Notes: generated by a model from the sequence alone, not told the origin. 64,000 bases of DNA from Patiria miniata (GCF_015706575.1 NW_024037069.1:42477553-42541552); one strand, 5' to 3'. Shown: positions 1 to 43,479, counted from the first letter of the stretch. Translations and numbers: made by a program.

Positions 1-99
1 TGGAACTCACTGGCATGCTGGCATTCAATTTTCCTTTTTGTGATGTTGTAGATTTTTTTTTCAACCAAAACAAAAATTCAACAATTCTGGGAAATGAAC

Positions 100-425
100 A
101 GTGCCACGGTGTCTGATATACATTTTAAACAATTCAACAGTGTACATAATAAAAAGTTATAATCATAAAGTGGATTTGAATTCTGCTTAAACATTCAAGT
201 TAGTAACAACAATGATTTAAAAAAGAAAACATTCATCCAACTTTTTTGCTGTAGTAGAAATTGGCTCAAAACACCATGGTGTTGGACATAATCAGACAAA
301 TTGATATTGATTAAGTTTTCAGTGAAAATCTGAACTGTTGTAATATGTTTTTCAATAAACCACAGATAATAAGCTTCCAAATGATACACATACCGGTATG
401 TTTCATTTGTGATGTTCAGATTTTT
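100..425 (+). repeat. Dispersed repeat family A, copy 1
   Basis: Matches 4080-4785 and 48130-48630 in order and orientation: shared words include AACACCATGGTGT, CAGATAATAAGCTTCCAAATG and TTCATTTGTG. Non-coding. This is the uninterrupted copy of the three. Lies in the SMURF intron upstream of exon A. Confidence 0.65.
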
Positions 426-1063
426 GTTATTAAAAAGTTTTGACAGTATTGAAGTTTATAATTCCATGGAATTGCCCACTTACATGTACCCAGTATGAAC
501 AAGGAAAAATACCTGCATTCCAAAAAAAAGGCCCGAACATTTTTAACATTAACAGAAAAACCAGCCACTCGGCCATTCGGGCAGACCATAATGCCCACCG
601 TGGACAGAATATATTGACCGTACTCTGACAGCTTAATTCCCACAGAAATCCCCAGATATACGGAGTGTCCGATCAGTGTGAAATTGACCGGAGTCTGACC
701 TTTATTCAGGTCATCTCTGGTGGTAGAAAGAGAGAGAGAACAGATCCGAGTGCCCATGACCATGGCATGCATGTAGGCCAGTACCGGTATGTCCTTGCTG
801 TATGATGGCTGGGTGGGAGAAGGAAGGCCTGTTACATGTACAGTGCATGCAGATTTAATTTCATGGAGATTTGAGCAATGCAGTGCTTTCATGGGTACTC
901 GGTCTATGATGAGCAAAGAAAACCATATATATGATATTGGATTCATATGTAATCATGATAGTTTTGATTGTGCCAGATCAATATGATGTGGAATTCATGT
1001 GTATTGTAGAAATGTTATGCATGTACATGTATAGCAGAAATTTGATTATATAAAAAAAAAGCA

Positions 1064-1371
1064 TGGGCCTTATTCACGAGTCGGCCATATTGGATTGAGA
1101 GTGAGGTAAAATCTTGATTTCTGAAAATTTTGTAGAGAAATGAAAGCAATTTAATTACTAATTAATTCCAGTCTGCTTCAATGATTAATTTCAAATTTGT
1201 AATTAAACGTTCCCTAATGTTTAAAGCCAGATTTGAAAAAAAAATGACAGTAAAATAAGGCTGCATTGTGCCTGCATAAATAGTCTGGCGCCATCCCATT
1301 CAACAGTTAACAATTAATGAAATACATTCAGGGAACTCAACAAAAATGGCCAATTCGTGAATAAGGCCCAT
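1064..1371. mobile_element. MITE with ~28-bp inverted ends
   Basis: Left end ATGGGCCTTATTCACGAGTC and right end reverse-complementing to ATGGGCCTTATTCACGAATT, followed inside by GGCCAT on both sides. About 305 bases, no coding. Target duplication not clear. Confidence 0.6.
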
Positions 1372-2411
1372 AGTCTAGATGATCAGACACGTTTGATAAT
1401 GATGTTATTCATAATTCTCTGCTTACATGTTGACTGTACAATTTTTCAAGTTCATGTAAAGTTCAACCGGTTCCCCTTAATGCTTTCCAAGAACATTGAG
1501 TAGAAATGAATTGTGTGTAATGCACAATCAGCTGTTCGGTTCTTAGTGTACTGTACATGGTACCGGTGTCACATAAAAATCGGACTCGTATGAAAATCGG
1601 ACTCTTTTTCCCTTTAATTGGTAAAACCCTCTCACGTGACCGGTCCCTCTCCTAATTATCTATGCATGAGCATGCGCAATACCACCAATGAGTCCGTATT
1701 TCATAAAACCTAAATTCATGCTACACTGGTATGATAGTACAGTTTGAGTCTCATCACTCTGATAGGATTAAATTATCTATCGCTACTTTGATGGTGATTT
1801 GCAATAAGCCAGTTAAAAAATTACCATTCACTTATAAATTTCATCCCGGTTTAGAAATCGTTCAAGTTGGCAACCCCAATATACTGCCAATGTTGCTACC
1901 GGTAATTTATGTCATTTTGGTATGCACACAGAATCATGGTAACAGAAGCATTGATGTACAAATTTTCAGATTTAAAAAAAAAAATTATATGATAAAAAAT
2001 GCTATACACATATCAAAAACAGACAATTCACAAGACCAAAAATGTCAATATATGTACAGGTATAATTTGAAAAAGTTCTTTGGATCAACAGTATCAATTT
2101 TGTAAATATCCTATAATATAAACACTCAAAATCTAATGCTGATGACTATTTACTTAACTACATGTACCGGTAACTTAAACAGATTTTGCCATAAAAAGGA
2201 TGGCAATCACTAAATCAACAAATAGACAAAATTCTTGATTGAAAATCAATGAAACTGCAGCAAACTGCTTGCTGACTGGATTGACGTGAAATATACAACT
2301 AAAAAAGGTTTTTTTTGGGGGGAGGGGGGGTTTTGACAAAGATTCTGCTGGAATCGAAACGTTACCCTGTCTACTTTTGTTTGATTTGTCTATTTTATTT
2401 GTCTCATTCAG
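1372..2411 (+). other. Intron sequence upstream of exon A
   Basis: AT-rich, with TACCGGTA words and a pyrimidine stretch before the exon A acceptor. I searched for the missing N-terminal SMURF coding (resembling VKLRLTVLCAKNLVKKDFF) and did not see it. Confidence 0.5.
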
Positions 2412-32827
<30,416 letters not shown>

Positions 32828-34080
32828 AGGGTTCCCCCCCGAGTCACCAATTTAGGGCGAGAAGTACCTGCCACTCCCAGTGACTTGAGTCGAGGCCGAC
32901 CAGTGTTGGATCATGTGCTGGTTTAGGGGGGTTTACAAGAAGGAATCCAGGTTATATTGCTGACGATTCTTCTCCGCATTTTCGGCAGAAAGTTTGAGTC
33001 GCTCATATAAAGGTTTTGCGGTATTCGCAGCGAGCGAGGCTGGAAATATGAGTGTGCTGCCCGAGGGCAACGGTTTCAGCCCGCCTGGCTTGAGGTCGAG
33101 TGAAAAGTAATCCCTCGCCTCGTTCCCTTCTTTTCAAAATGAGATCCTAGAAAATTGGTTTCTCCGAATATACAACATTCACTGAGCTGAAACTGCATCA
33201 GGTTAGTTGTTCAGCACCCTCCTTTAGATTTTGAGCAGTTGTGTTGCTTCAAACGAACATAATGCACAAATGACAAATGATGGACGCTACCTTAAAGAGC
33301 AGGGGTTACAAAATTGGAGATAGGGTCCAGAATGTCGGAGAGATTTAAATTGAACACCAGCCAGTAACATGGTAGTTAGACCGGACTAAAAACTGGTTAA
33401 GCCGGGACTGAATCACTTGGCTACGGCTTAAATTAACACACAAGTCTATGGGAAGAGGCTGCAGCCGCTAGCCAGTGGCTACCAGAAGTGCACATGTTAT
33501 TTCCGGCCGTGGTGATTCGGATACAGCCTCACTTTAATAGCAGTTCCACTTTCCAGCTAAATTTGGTCTGGGATCTGCCTCCCTGGGATATTACCACACT
33601 GTTGGATTGACAGTTGGCGGTGAAAGAAAAACTTGTATTTATTTATTGGACTTTTGTATTTATTTGTAAGATAGTATAAACACATTGAAAGTTTACACAG
33701 TGGGTTGAACACTTCACAGCTTTGGTCTCTGAGGTAGCATGGGTTGGTTTTTGAATCGAAACTTAGTGTGTATATATACATGTACAGATGTAAACACTTA
33801 GTGTCAAGTTATATCTCATGACATTTTGAGAACAAACAAAACATCACATTAACAAAAATCACAATTAACTGCATGATTGTAACTTGTGCAGTTGTCCATT
33901 TGCATTTTCCACATAACGGTTTTTGCCTTTGCTTCTTCATTTCACTTCAAAACCGGTTCCTTTCTGGTTGTACTTCTGATATTTTGTGTGCAGAGTTTTG
34001 CTTTCGTTTACACCGTTTTCACCACCAAATTTCATTGAGTGAAGTATGTTAAACACATTTGATGCAGTGTAAGGATGTAT
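32828..34080 (+). other. Proximal SMURF 3' UTR / convergent intergenic DNA
   Basis: Follows the SMURF stop directly. No further open frame of interest. Holds a hAT-like MITE (33395-33535) and otherwise unique AT-rich sequence. The real poly(A) site cannot be fixed by eye. Confidence 0.5.
33395..33535. mobile_element. hAT-like short MITE family F, copy 1
   Basis: Left AAGCCGGGACTGAATCACTT GGCTACGGCTT; right inverted GAGGCTGTATCCGAATCACC. The centre has CTATGGGAAGAGGCTGCAGC. Related to 45372-45515 and 50539-50665. Confidence 0.45.
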
Positions 34081-34285
34081 CGTTTCGGTTTGCGGTAACA
34101 CCATGTGGTGATAACTACTGTCTCTCAGTCGATATTTAGTTCTAATAAGAACTTGTCCTGCTTATTATCAACTTTCGCTAAGTAGTTTAAGTTCTGGTAA
34201 GAACAGTCCTGCTTTAAGTTCTAAAAGAACTTGTCTTTGGTCTCAACATTTCGACTAGCCTGCTCTAGTCATCATCGGTAGACTG
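34081..34285 (+). repeat. Small repeat family G, copy 1, with conserved RNA hairpins
   Basis: Starts TTTGCGGTAACACCATGTGG, then a hairpin AGTTCT-AATA-AGAACT, then the stem CGACTAG-CCTGCT-CTAGTC. Copies at 50723 and 51221 keep this order; an inverted partial copy is at 38410-38490. On the - strand the stem is framed by GATGATGA and GAAATGTT, a hammerhead-like arrangement. Confidence 0.6.
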
Positions 34286-34339
34286 AGTGTAAGGATGGTC
34301 AATATTGTTTGCATCTCCCTGGAGGCCAGGGAATAAGTG

Positions 34340-34565
34340 GGTATTAACCCTAACAATCCCCAACCAGCCAAACTCCAACACCAGGGTTTGTTGGAATCTG
34401 TTAGGATGAGTACTGCACTAGTAAACTGATTCTGCTTTAGTGGGGTTAGGCATACCACAAATAAACAGAGTCCAACTGTTTACGTGTGGAGTTTACCATA
34501 TGGTGTTTGAATTTTGCAAGGGTGAGGAAGATTCCTAGTCAATCACCGTAGGGGTTAGGGTTCTG
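34340..34565. repeat. Possible eroded TTAA MITE
   Basis: ATTAACCCTAACAATCCCC at 34345 and GTAGGGGTTAGGGTTCTG at 34549 are an inverted pair in the style of family A' ends, but the interior lacks the GGAGGATT units. Confidence 0.3.
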
Positions 34566-34919
34566 TAAAGGGGGGTGAGCGCCACGAGGCCTAATTTGTA
34601 AGGTCCAAGTAAGGTCTCGAATGGGAGGCCTATACAAGTGTGGCACCCTCCAAACTTTTGATTGGGGTGAGTGTCAGACTTCAAGCACAAACAGAAGATG
34701 ACGCTGTCTTCCCACTTTTGAGAGCTCTAGTGCATGCGTGCTTTGAAAACATGATGTGAAGTGTGCATGACTAATTGTCATCTTAGTGTGTCCAAACCAT
34801 GTTTGCTTGGGCGCTGGGTCTTTGCGAGCATTGTTGGTTACACATCTCTCTCTCTTTGTCACCGTTGAGCAGGTATTCGTATCTGATCTGTTTGGTGCCG
34901 TGCATAGTATTGTCCATTA

Positions 34920-35334
34920 CTACACCTCATAAATATTCATGATCAAATTGGAGCGCGTCATTGGCCGATTACACTGCGCATTTGGGAAGTAAATATGATA
35001 CGCGCCCAGGTGAATGTCTTCCTGGTGTGTATCCAGCTCGCTGTCGTGCGGTAGTTATTTTTTTCTGGTAGCACCAAAAGCTCCCTCTGGAACCCGCCTC
35101 GTAGACATATGTAGTCCGTGGCATGTAATCTTTACTGAACCAGTCTGTTGTTTTAGTCCTTGCTACTACTGCAGTAAAGACACAGTGTTGGCACCAGACT
35201 ATTCCATGCACTGTGACGAAGAACTTGAATTGTGCTAAATAAAGATGCAAAATCTACGAAGGCTGTTATCGACAGGGCAGTGAGGCTACTAAAAAGGCAG
35301 TGAGGCTACCAAATATTTATGAGGTGTAGTAAAA
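34920..35334. mobile_element. MITE with 20-bp inverted ends
   Basis: TACTACACCTCATAAATATT at left and ATATTTATGAGGTGTAGTA at right. About 415 bases, no coding. GGCAGTGAGGCTAC is repeated twice near the right end. Confidence 0.7.
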
Positions 35335-37699
35335 CAAATTTAGCAGGAGGTACCGTAGTCAAGCTGACCTACATGTACACCTCGGGGCCAGTAATTCCCA
35401 CTACTTCCCCCTCGAACCATGTTGTATTTGCATACTGCTACACACACATCCTATTCTAAACAACACAAAATTACTACTAAACCCACATGACAGAAATTGA
35501 ACTTTTTTTGTGTGTCCAGCACAGAAATTTGTGTTAAACCTGTGCTGCAGTTAGTTTTTTCCCTATTCATTTGTTTTAAATGCAAAATTTTCTTATGGTA
35601 GAGTCGTATAAAATATGTTTAGAGTTAGAATTAGTTCAAAGTTTGTAGTACGTTGGGGAAATAAGTGAAAAAATATACAGGGTGGAATAAAGATATTTAA
35701 AGTTAGATGAATATATCTAAAACAAAATATCCAGTACTGGAATTTGAAAAGAACGCGGACCATTTTAAATATATGAAGGCTGAATATTTCTTTGTTTGTT
35801 TTGTTTTGTCAACTTAACCTGCCCCAAGATAAAAAAGTTTAAAACTTCAACATGTTGAATCGGTTGCGGTGATAAACTGGGCTGATTTTGAAAATTGACA
35901 TTTGTACTTTTGTTTTATATTCAACATTTGAGAGCAGGTTTTTTGAAAGGCCAGTAAGGGTGTAGTATAAATGTGGATTTGTAGCTAAGTCAAATGTTGT
36001 AAATTATTATTCATTTAAAAATCTCCTCGAACTGTTATTATTTATTTTATTTTGGAGTTTTCACTAACCTATAGACATGAATGACAAGAAGATTGTGAAA
36101 AAAATAGTGTATTTGCCAAAAGGGAAGTTTTTGAGATTGTGTTGTACCTGGGAAAAAATCCCATTCATCGTCTTGTAAATTAAGAAAGCAAAATAAAAAA
36201 AAAGGTGTTTGATAAAAATCAGGGAAGTTTACGTTTGATTTTGCCAAATTGCACGGATGTAATGTTTTAGTCAGAAAGGGTCATTAAATTGTTTCATTGA
36301 ACTGGTATGTATTTCTGTATGTTTCAAATTTTGTGACAGGAATGGTTATGGACAGATTAATGGTTTGAGCCAAAAAGTTTGGACAAATTAATTACGTTTA
36401 TTTTTGTTGCCTTTGGCTACAGTCTTACATCTTGATGATGCAGAAGTTAAGTTCAAAACAATACCACACCATTTTGTTTGAATGAACCTTTTTAGTTTAA
36501 TGTATGCTTATGACTCGCACACACAAGGATCAACAGCACAGCATGTAATCTGTCTTAGGTTTTATGTGATGAACAGAATGCGCTTACATGGCCCTGTGAT
36601 GCCCCCCACCAAAAAAAAAATTGGAAAAAAAAAATTACAGAAATTTCTATCACACCCCAACAAACAGTTGGCAACAAAACGGACTGGAAAATGTTTTATT
36701 TGAGAGTCCATGTTTGTTATTGAACAAATATAAGTATCTGTTCATGGCGGTACTCTGTCTAAACAGAAGCCCGCAACAATTACTCCAGTGATATCCACAT
36801 ATTGTGTAAACACCTGGACATTCTCATGAATAGACAGAATTTATTGAACAGAATAGACAGAATTAAGATCTGCACGACTTTAAAAAAAAAAAACTTCTTC
36901 AATATCTAAAGTGAGCCAGTTAAGCAAAATGTGAATTTAATTGTGACCAAATATAACTCATTTTTGTAAACATTTGCTTAAACTTAATAGTAAGCATTTT
37001 CTTTAAGGCATATATAAACAGGTGCAGCTCGACAAATTGGCATCTTAATTAAAAAAAAAAAAAAGGAGGATCCATTCTTATTGTCCGATGTTTATGTTGC
37101 AACTTTAGAGAAAATTATATGCCTTTCCTCTTTACCCGAGGTCGTATGTATGCCAATATCTTGGGGTGTTTTTTTTTTTTTTTCAGACAAAGTTAACCTC
37201 AAAATGTCCAACAGTTCATTTTGGCAGCCACTTGACAACACAACTCTTAAAATGTCTTCTATTCGACCTCAAGTTTTGCCTTACGAGTCTCTTAAAGTGT
37301 ACCGTACCTCAGTTTGCTAATTTCGTAACGAATAATCATAATTCTATCAGTATGTTAAATGTTGTTTTCCCCCTGTTTTTGTTTGTACATGACAATAATG
37401 TTTAATAGGCAATGCAATGTGTATAGATTGTCAGTTACATTAGATAAACATTTTCCTCTTGTAAAAATAATTACCGCAATCTCATACACATTTTGTAAAA
37501 ATGTTCGAAAAAAAATTAACAGGAGGAAGGTCCTGGGTATTATGAGACATTTAAGACAGTTGTACTTTTAAGTTGGTATGAACATTATGTGTGTGATAAA
37601 TAAACTTTCATATATAACACTTCATTTGTGTCCGTGCGTTTTCACGGTTATGTGCTTGAGTTATGGTGTGAATCATATTCTGCATTGATGCCCTTTGTG
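35335..37699 (+). other. Convergent intergenic / 3' UTR DNA without genes
   Basis: AT-rich, long A and T tracts near 36608, 36881, 37050 and 37170. ATACAGGGTGGAATAAAG at 35677 resembles an isolated family E end. No open frame of interest. Confidence 0.4.
37599..37604 (+). terminator. Candidate poly(A) signal AATAAA
   Basis: AATAAA followed within about 30 bases by a TTTGTGTCCGTG GT-rich stretch, the usual layout of a cleavage site. It would imply a 4.8-kb SMURF 3' UTR. Other AATAAA motifs occur nearer (around 34459 and 35236), so this is one candidate among several. Confidence 0.25.
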
Positions 37700-37925
37700 T
37701 ACCCGTACCCTCGGTGGTACTTTTGATACCCAGTTGTACCTATTTCACTCGTTCCCATCGCCCATTCAATCGCGCTGGTTACTTCTGTTTTGATACCCAG
37801 TTGTACCCATTTTACTCGTTTCCATCGCCCATTCAATCGCGCTGGTTACCTCTGATTTGATACCCATTTGTACCCATTTCCTTCATCCATGTCGCCCATT
37901 CAGGTGGGCTGATTGCCTCTGACTT
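37700..37925 (+). repeat. Minisatellite, ~65-68-bp unit, about 3 copies
   Basis: GATACCCAGTTGTACC starts units at 37726, 37791 and 37859, each followed by CATCGCCCATTCA and CGCTGGTTAC. The unit lengths are not multiples of three, so the open frame across it on the - strand is not evidence of coding. Confidence 0.85.
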
Positions 37926-38409
37926 TATTGAATACTCATTGGACACATTTTCTCTAACCAGTGACCTCAAGATTAAATACTTCCGCGTACAGCTCTCAGC
38001 TAGTTGGACGCAATGATCCCTATACTGACTGTACGGATGCAGACTGAGTTGTCAAAAGTCACAAAATTACCGACGCCGCGGACAAATCCATTATTCTCTT
38101 AATGGAGAGATTTGTGGTCACTGCATTGTTAAAATGAAGGGTCCCAGATGTGAACCGGTCTTTGAGTTTGTGTTTCTTAGATATTTTAATCAGGCAAACA
38201 ACTTTCTGTATAAACATCGAAAGTCGCCATTGTCGCTGCCTCAGTAATGTATGCGACGCCTGTTGCGCGTACTGATGCTATTGTGCGAACAGATGTGATG
38301 GTGCAATTTGATTGGTCGAATGTTAACCCGCACTTTGCATGCAGGAATTTGGATGTCTTCTTTGCGCGCATGGTATTCGGGGCTTTGTTGTTTACAATAA
38401 AGCAGGACA

Positions 38410-38490
38410 AGTTCTTTTCTTTTCAGAACTAAATATCTTCTAATCAGTAGTTATTACCACATGGTGTTACCGTAAACCGAAACGATACAA
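38410..38490 (-). repeat. Small repeat family G, inverted partial copy
   Basis: Reverse complement reads ATCGTTTCGGTTTACGGTAA, CACCATGTGGTAATAACTAC and GATATTTAGTTCTGA, matching 34081-34155. The two copies face each other 4.3 kb apart. Confidence 0.6.
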
Positions 38491-39924
38491 TAAACTCGCT
38501 TAAAGGGGAATTTGACCACATTCAACGCTGTCTTCATTATGGCTGGAATGGTTTTGTATGCACCTATCCGCATACTGTTTACATGTATAGGACTGGCTCC
38601 TTGTTCTGTGGTGGTGTGGTGAAAACTAGTACCCGAGTCTATCTTTAGTAACAGGCCAGTATGTGAGAAGCCTTCAACCATTCAACATGTCCTCGTTCGT
38701 AACGAGAATGTTTTGCAAAGGGTAACATTTTACCGTCGGTTTTAGTTGTCGCATTTAAGGTCGGAAGACCTTATTAGGCTGGCCCCCGTGTGAGGTGTGA
38801 GTATGTTAATCGGGATTGTAACGTCTCCGGAGTGCAGAGTAACGTTGTGGCCGGCTATTCACAAGCTGTCATCACTGCAAAAGTCTAGACTGTTGAGTTC
38901 TTCTAATACCAACATCACGAACATGGAGCCTAACACTGATCCGTCGGACTCGCTCAAACACGCCCACGGTCCGGTATGACGCTATTTGTAATTTGCCACG
39001 TGCCTGCACTCAAATTGGATATACCAGGAAGGATGGAGTTTTGCCCACATCCAAGACTTACTTTTATGAGGCAAGTCATCGGCGGAAGGTAAGCGATAGT
39101 GTCATAAACTACAAAGTTATCTTTTATTAAAGTGAATCATCCTAGGGATTCAGATAAATGACTGATTTTGTCGGTTCCTTAGAATTTCTGGTTTCAATCA
39201 GTACATTCTGACTGAAAACTCGGAGTGAAACATTTTCGGCGATGCTTCCTGGATCAGAATAGTGAGGAAAACGATGACAGACTTCATTTTGTCCATGCAT
39301 GTCATGGCGCTGGTTTCTCTGTGACATTTGACGTTGTTCATTGGTCGCAAGTTTATCGTGATAGCGATGGCCACAACGGCTGTACACCGTCGACATTCAA
39401 GTTCGGAGGAAAAGTCAACTGGATTTCTCAGAAAAAAAGTTTTGCTTACACTGGGCACAAGTGGTAAAATGAGATCAAACTATAGACATTTGGATTTGGA
39501 AAGAACCCAATATCTACAATGACTCGCACCCGACTAGAGGCGTCAAACTAGACTGGTTTCCGTCCCAGTTTTTTTCCATACCGCACATTCTATATGGGCG
39601 TATATCGAAGCACGTAGAGTACGTTGCAAGTAAGGTTCTCGGACTTTATTTTCCCTTGAAAAGAAATCCTCCAAACCCCAAAAATAGCACGAAAAAAAGT
39701 TCCAAATGACTAATTCCTTTGAAAAAAGGTAAATCACAACCTGTGTGATTGAACTGATGACCTACGGATTTTAAGTTATAGCTACGAAAGTGTAATACAG
39801 CTGAGACTCGCTCAATATTATACTGAGTTGTTTTGACTTTATTATTGCATGTAAAGCGCCCTCCACGTAATTCTTTATAGATGTATAACAGCGATGTGTG
39901 GTAAGCCTATCGTTAAAAATAAAT
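38491..39924 (+). other. Convergent intergenic DNA
   Basis: Several short frames on both strands (38797-38979, 39142-39458) without recognisable domains. No repeat recognised. Confidence 0.35.
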
Positions 39925-39929
39925 CTCAG

Positions 39930-40430
39930 CCGGGTCGTGAGGACGGGTGGCAGAAAAGATTAAACCAAACTACAAAATTGTCTGAAAAAAAGCAACCATG
40001 CACGTATCACAAGCTAAACTACACGTTCGAAATAAAATCATGAACTACATTTTCGAAATAAAAAGCATCAACTACACGTTCGAAATAAAAACATGAACTA
40101 CACGTTCGAAATAAAAAACACCAACTACACGTTAAAAATACAAACACCAACTACACGTTTAAAATAAAAACACCAACTACACGTTAACAATTAAAAATGT
40201 TTTTATTTCGAACGTGTAGTTGATGTTTTTATTTCGAACGTGTAGTTCATGTTCTTATTTCGAACGAGTAGTTGATGCTTTTGGTTTGGAACGTGTAGTT
40301 GGTGATTTTCATTTTGAACGTGTAGTTGATGTTTTTATTCCGACGTCTTAATTTCGATCATGTAGTTGGTGTTATTTAAAATGTGTACCAATTTGTTTTG
40401 GTCATCCCGCCCCACGATTTGGTATGACGT
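39930..40430. repeat. Head-to-head inverted minisatellite
   Basis: Seven 26-27-bp units of AACTACACGTTCGAAATAAA plus AACAYS run from 40017 to about 40195. Then six units of the reverse complement (TTTTTATTTCGAACGTGTAG TTGATG) run to about 40371, so the array is one large palindrome of repeats. Beyond it TCGTGAGGACGGGTGG (39935) and the inverted TCGTGGGGCGGGATGAC (about 40401-40418) extend the symmetry, suggesting the whole is an insertion of about 500 bases. Confidence 0.85.
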
Positions 40431-41785
40431 TTAATAATCGAAATTATCAAGAACATTCTGTACAAGAATAATCACAGCAGCCTTATATTGCTACTGTTCC
40501 TGTTGTGATTTACCACCTTTAAGAAATAAGAAAGCCAAGCTCTTTAAAACTATCTTTGGGCGTACTTTAGAGCCAATCATTGTTTTTTCATTACATATTT
40601 CAGTTTCAGAAAACACTCATCTTTTACAGTTTTTTGGGTACCATTCTTCTAAATGGGGGCGCTCTTCAAATCTGATTATCACGGCGCATTGGAATGGTTG
40701 TTGAGCGGGTTTTCTTTGGTGGAATTGATGCCAGAAGAACTCTATATAAACTTTTATTAAAATCATTGCTGACAAAAAAAAAATTGTCAAAAAAACCCGC
40801 CAGCGGGGGGATTGCAAGTCAATTGTGCATGCCAATGCACTCCAGCTGAAGTGCATTGGAGGTTCTTTGACTAACCAGCCAAGTTATTTTACCACAGACA
40901 TGACAGGCTTGTTTACTTTGGTCTCATTGTTTGTTGACCAAATTTAAGTTTCCTCACAGAATGGCCAAGCTTTCTGTCAATACCTTTGGCAGTTCTTGCA
41001 GTGTACTACCCAGATATTGGAGAGCTGCGCACTTAATCTTTTTACAAATACTGAAGTGATTTGGAGGATCGGGTAGAGCAAGGGCATTTCCAGTATTCTT
41101 CATACAGTAAATACCCCCACCCCCGTAAATATAGTTGATTTTGGATCGCCCCTTACAATGTTTGGACACAGATGGGAATCAGTATTGGCCAAATTACATT
41201 TTTTCCCCCATTTTCTTTATGCAATCGGTGACATCTGTTCACATGAGTAACAAACGGTAGCTCTGAATGAAATCAATAAATAAAACTAATGGAATTTTAT
41301 AAAACAAAACAAATGAACCTTTATTTCACCAATAAACAGATCTACTAAAAGTTCACAAAAGAAAAACAGTTTAAGACATTTACACGAAAAAAAAGTACGG
41401 AATTGCTTATTTTCACACAATTTTTTACATGCTCCCTACCAATTAAGTACAGAGCGACACTCTAAATTTTTCAAATACATCATTTAAAAGATGAAAATTA
41501 AACAAACTGTGACGTCTACTTAAAATTACATAACATGTGACATTTTTTTAATGCACACAATCCTATTCATGCAAAAAGAACTCACAACTTATGGTGTCAA
41601 CTGTGTAAATATGTCAATATAATAAGGGAAGTTGAGAAAAACAAAGCAAAAATCAAAGGGGGAATCATTAAGGCCAATTTCACAGAGTCCCTTGCTAAAT
41701 CTGCTTAGATAAGTACTGTTTTCGGCCAGGTATATTCCATGCTGTCAATTGCTATACAGTGCATAACACTGGTTTTGTTCAGCCT
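40431..41785 (+). other. Convergent intergenic DNA
   Basis: No gene. Around 41328 the - strand has AATAAAGG followed by T-rich sequence, a possible distal poly(A) signal for SLC35A1, weakly supported. Confidence 0.3.
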
Positions 41786-41791
41786 CTATAA

Positions 41792-41975
41792 CCCTAACCC
41801 CCTCGGCCCTCTGGCTAGGATGCAACCTCAATCCTGCAAAATCCTCCAATTGCCACCAAGAAAAAAAAATGGATTCAGACTCAATCCTCCCAAAATCATC
41901 CGTTATTTCTTGAATTTAGTCTGTGGAGGGTGACCACTGCCTCAATCCTCCAAAATCCTCTGCCAATAACTGCTA
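41792..41975 (+). mobile_element. TTAA MITE family A', left-end fragment
   Basis: CCCTAACCCCCTCGGCCC, then CCTCAATCCTGCAAAATCC and GTGACCACTGCCTC units. The right half is absent. The left flank is ATAA rather than TTAA. Confidence 0.55.
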
Positions 41976-43479
41976 TGGTTTGTGGCAGTTATCGCTTTTC
42001 ATGCGAGCAGATTCGGTGATTGTATGATATGCGAGCAGATTCGGTGATTAATTATGCAAAACAAGACTGCGTCTTGACCTCCAGGATCTGACCATTCAGC
42101 AGGCGCCTTCTTTATCTGGTCTTCGGTAACCTGTTGTTGTATTACAAAAACATGGCAGCCAAGCTTAGTCCACATTTCTGACTAGAACTGACGACACAAT
42201 TTCTAAAGTCTACTCCGATTGGCTGGGGCGCGTGGTTGCATAAAATTTGCATGCTCACATATATCAGACGTTGGTTACGGAGCTCCGTTGGACAACGGGA
42301 TGCTCTGATTTATCTCTATCCCCCTCTTGTCAAAATCACTTAGCATCTTTGTGAAACTGGTTTCAGATTTCACAATTTAGCACAGCATGCATGGTCGAAT
42401 GAAGAATTAAGTTTGATTTTTCTTTTTTCTTTTTTTTTAGTCGGCTATTTTCCCCCTTAAACTCAAGGCACCAACCCCACCCTGACAATTTCTGAATACT
42501 TTCCATTCTTAAGAGAAAAATGTTACAATGTCAGTGCTGTTTTACAGGAGCTTATTTTTCTGATATATATATTTAGTTTTAAATTACACAAGTAAATAGT
42601 GGTACCTTTTAAGGTACAAAATATCATTCAATTTGATGGCGTTCAACTTTTTTTTTTTTTTTTTTAGAAATTGGCAATGCTATGGTTAAATCAGAAAAAA
42701 ACCCAGATAAATACAATGAAAAAGTACCATGTCCCTTCAATTTAACTACTAATTTTGCAAATGGTTTGTACCTAAATCAGCCCATGTACAAGTAAAGCAC
42801 ATTAACTAAATGTCCCAATATACCAGTAAATACCTTTTTTGTAAATACACGTACCCTTTTTTGTAAATACCTGTCGACAAATTTGTGAATAAAAATGAAT
42901 TACATACAAGCAAAAGATTACCCTGCAGTGCACAGTACAGCAGAACCAAAGCCGTTGGTAAATAACGGCAACGACAGTAAGTAAAACAAAGAGTATGCAT
43001 TTTCACTTTAAGTGATACTGCCCCAATCTATGAGCAAGTTCGGCGCAAACTACATTTATTAGAATAAAGAAGTTGTTTATTTTTTTTTATGAAAGGACGA
43101 ACACATTGAAATTTGTAAGAAGTAAAAAACAAAATCTTATTTTTTTGCAGAGCACGAGGCATGCAACTTTCAAGATTGATACCGTTTTTGGAAGTACAAA
43201 GAAAATGTTTTGTGTGTGTTTTCCTGCACACTGGCGAAAATGATGATTAAGAAAAGTTCTTAGTAAAGTTCCTAGGGTGTGAGAGCTCAGGTACGTGTAA
43301 TTCCGATCATAACAAAACCCAATAGAACCAATGTCTTTTCCCCAAGAAAGCTGTTTGGTAAAAAGCAATCCTACATATTCATTATGAGCCTCAGTCCCCA
43401 GCTCAATCAGCTATGCAACCCAAAAACCAAACCTGATGGGTAAACATTACTTCATTTGAACAAGGAGCTGACAGCAACC
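41976..43479 (-). other. Intergenic / possible SLC35A1 distal 3' UTR
   Basis: GCGAGCAGATTCGGTGATT is duplicated at 42003 and 42032. Long T-tracts near 42430 and 42652. Otherwise no feature seen. Confidence 0.35.

Noticed and set aside
37648-37836. Repetitive peptide on the - strand
   Set aside because: It is produced by a 65-68-bp minisatellite whose unit length is not a multiple of three; no start context or conservation.
40017-40371. CRISPR-like array of regular short repeats
   Set aside because: Units are contiguous with no unique spacers, they reverse orientation midway, and the genome is eukaryotic.
40954-41169. Small protein on the - strand
   Set aside because: No homologous motif recognised, no splice context, and the frame length is ordinary for AT-rich non-coding DNA.
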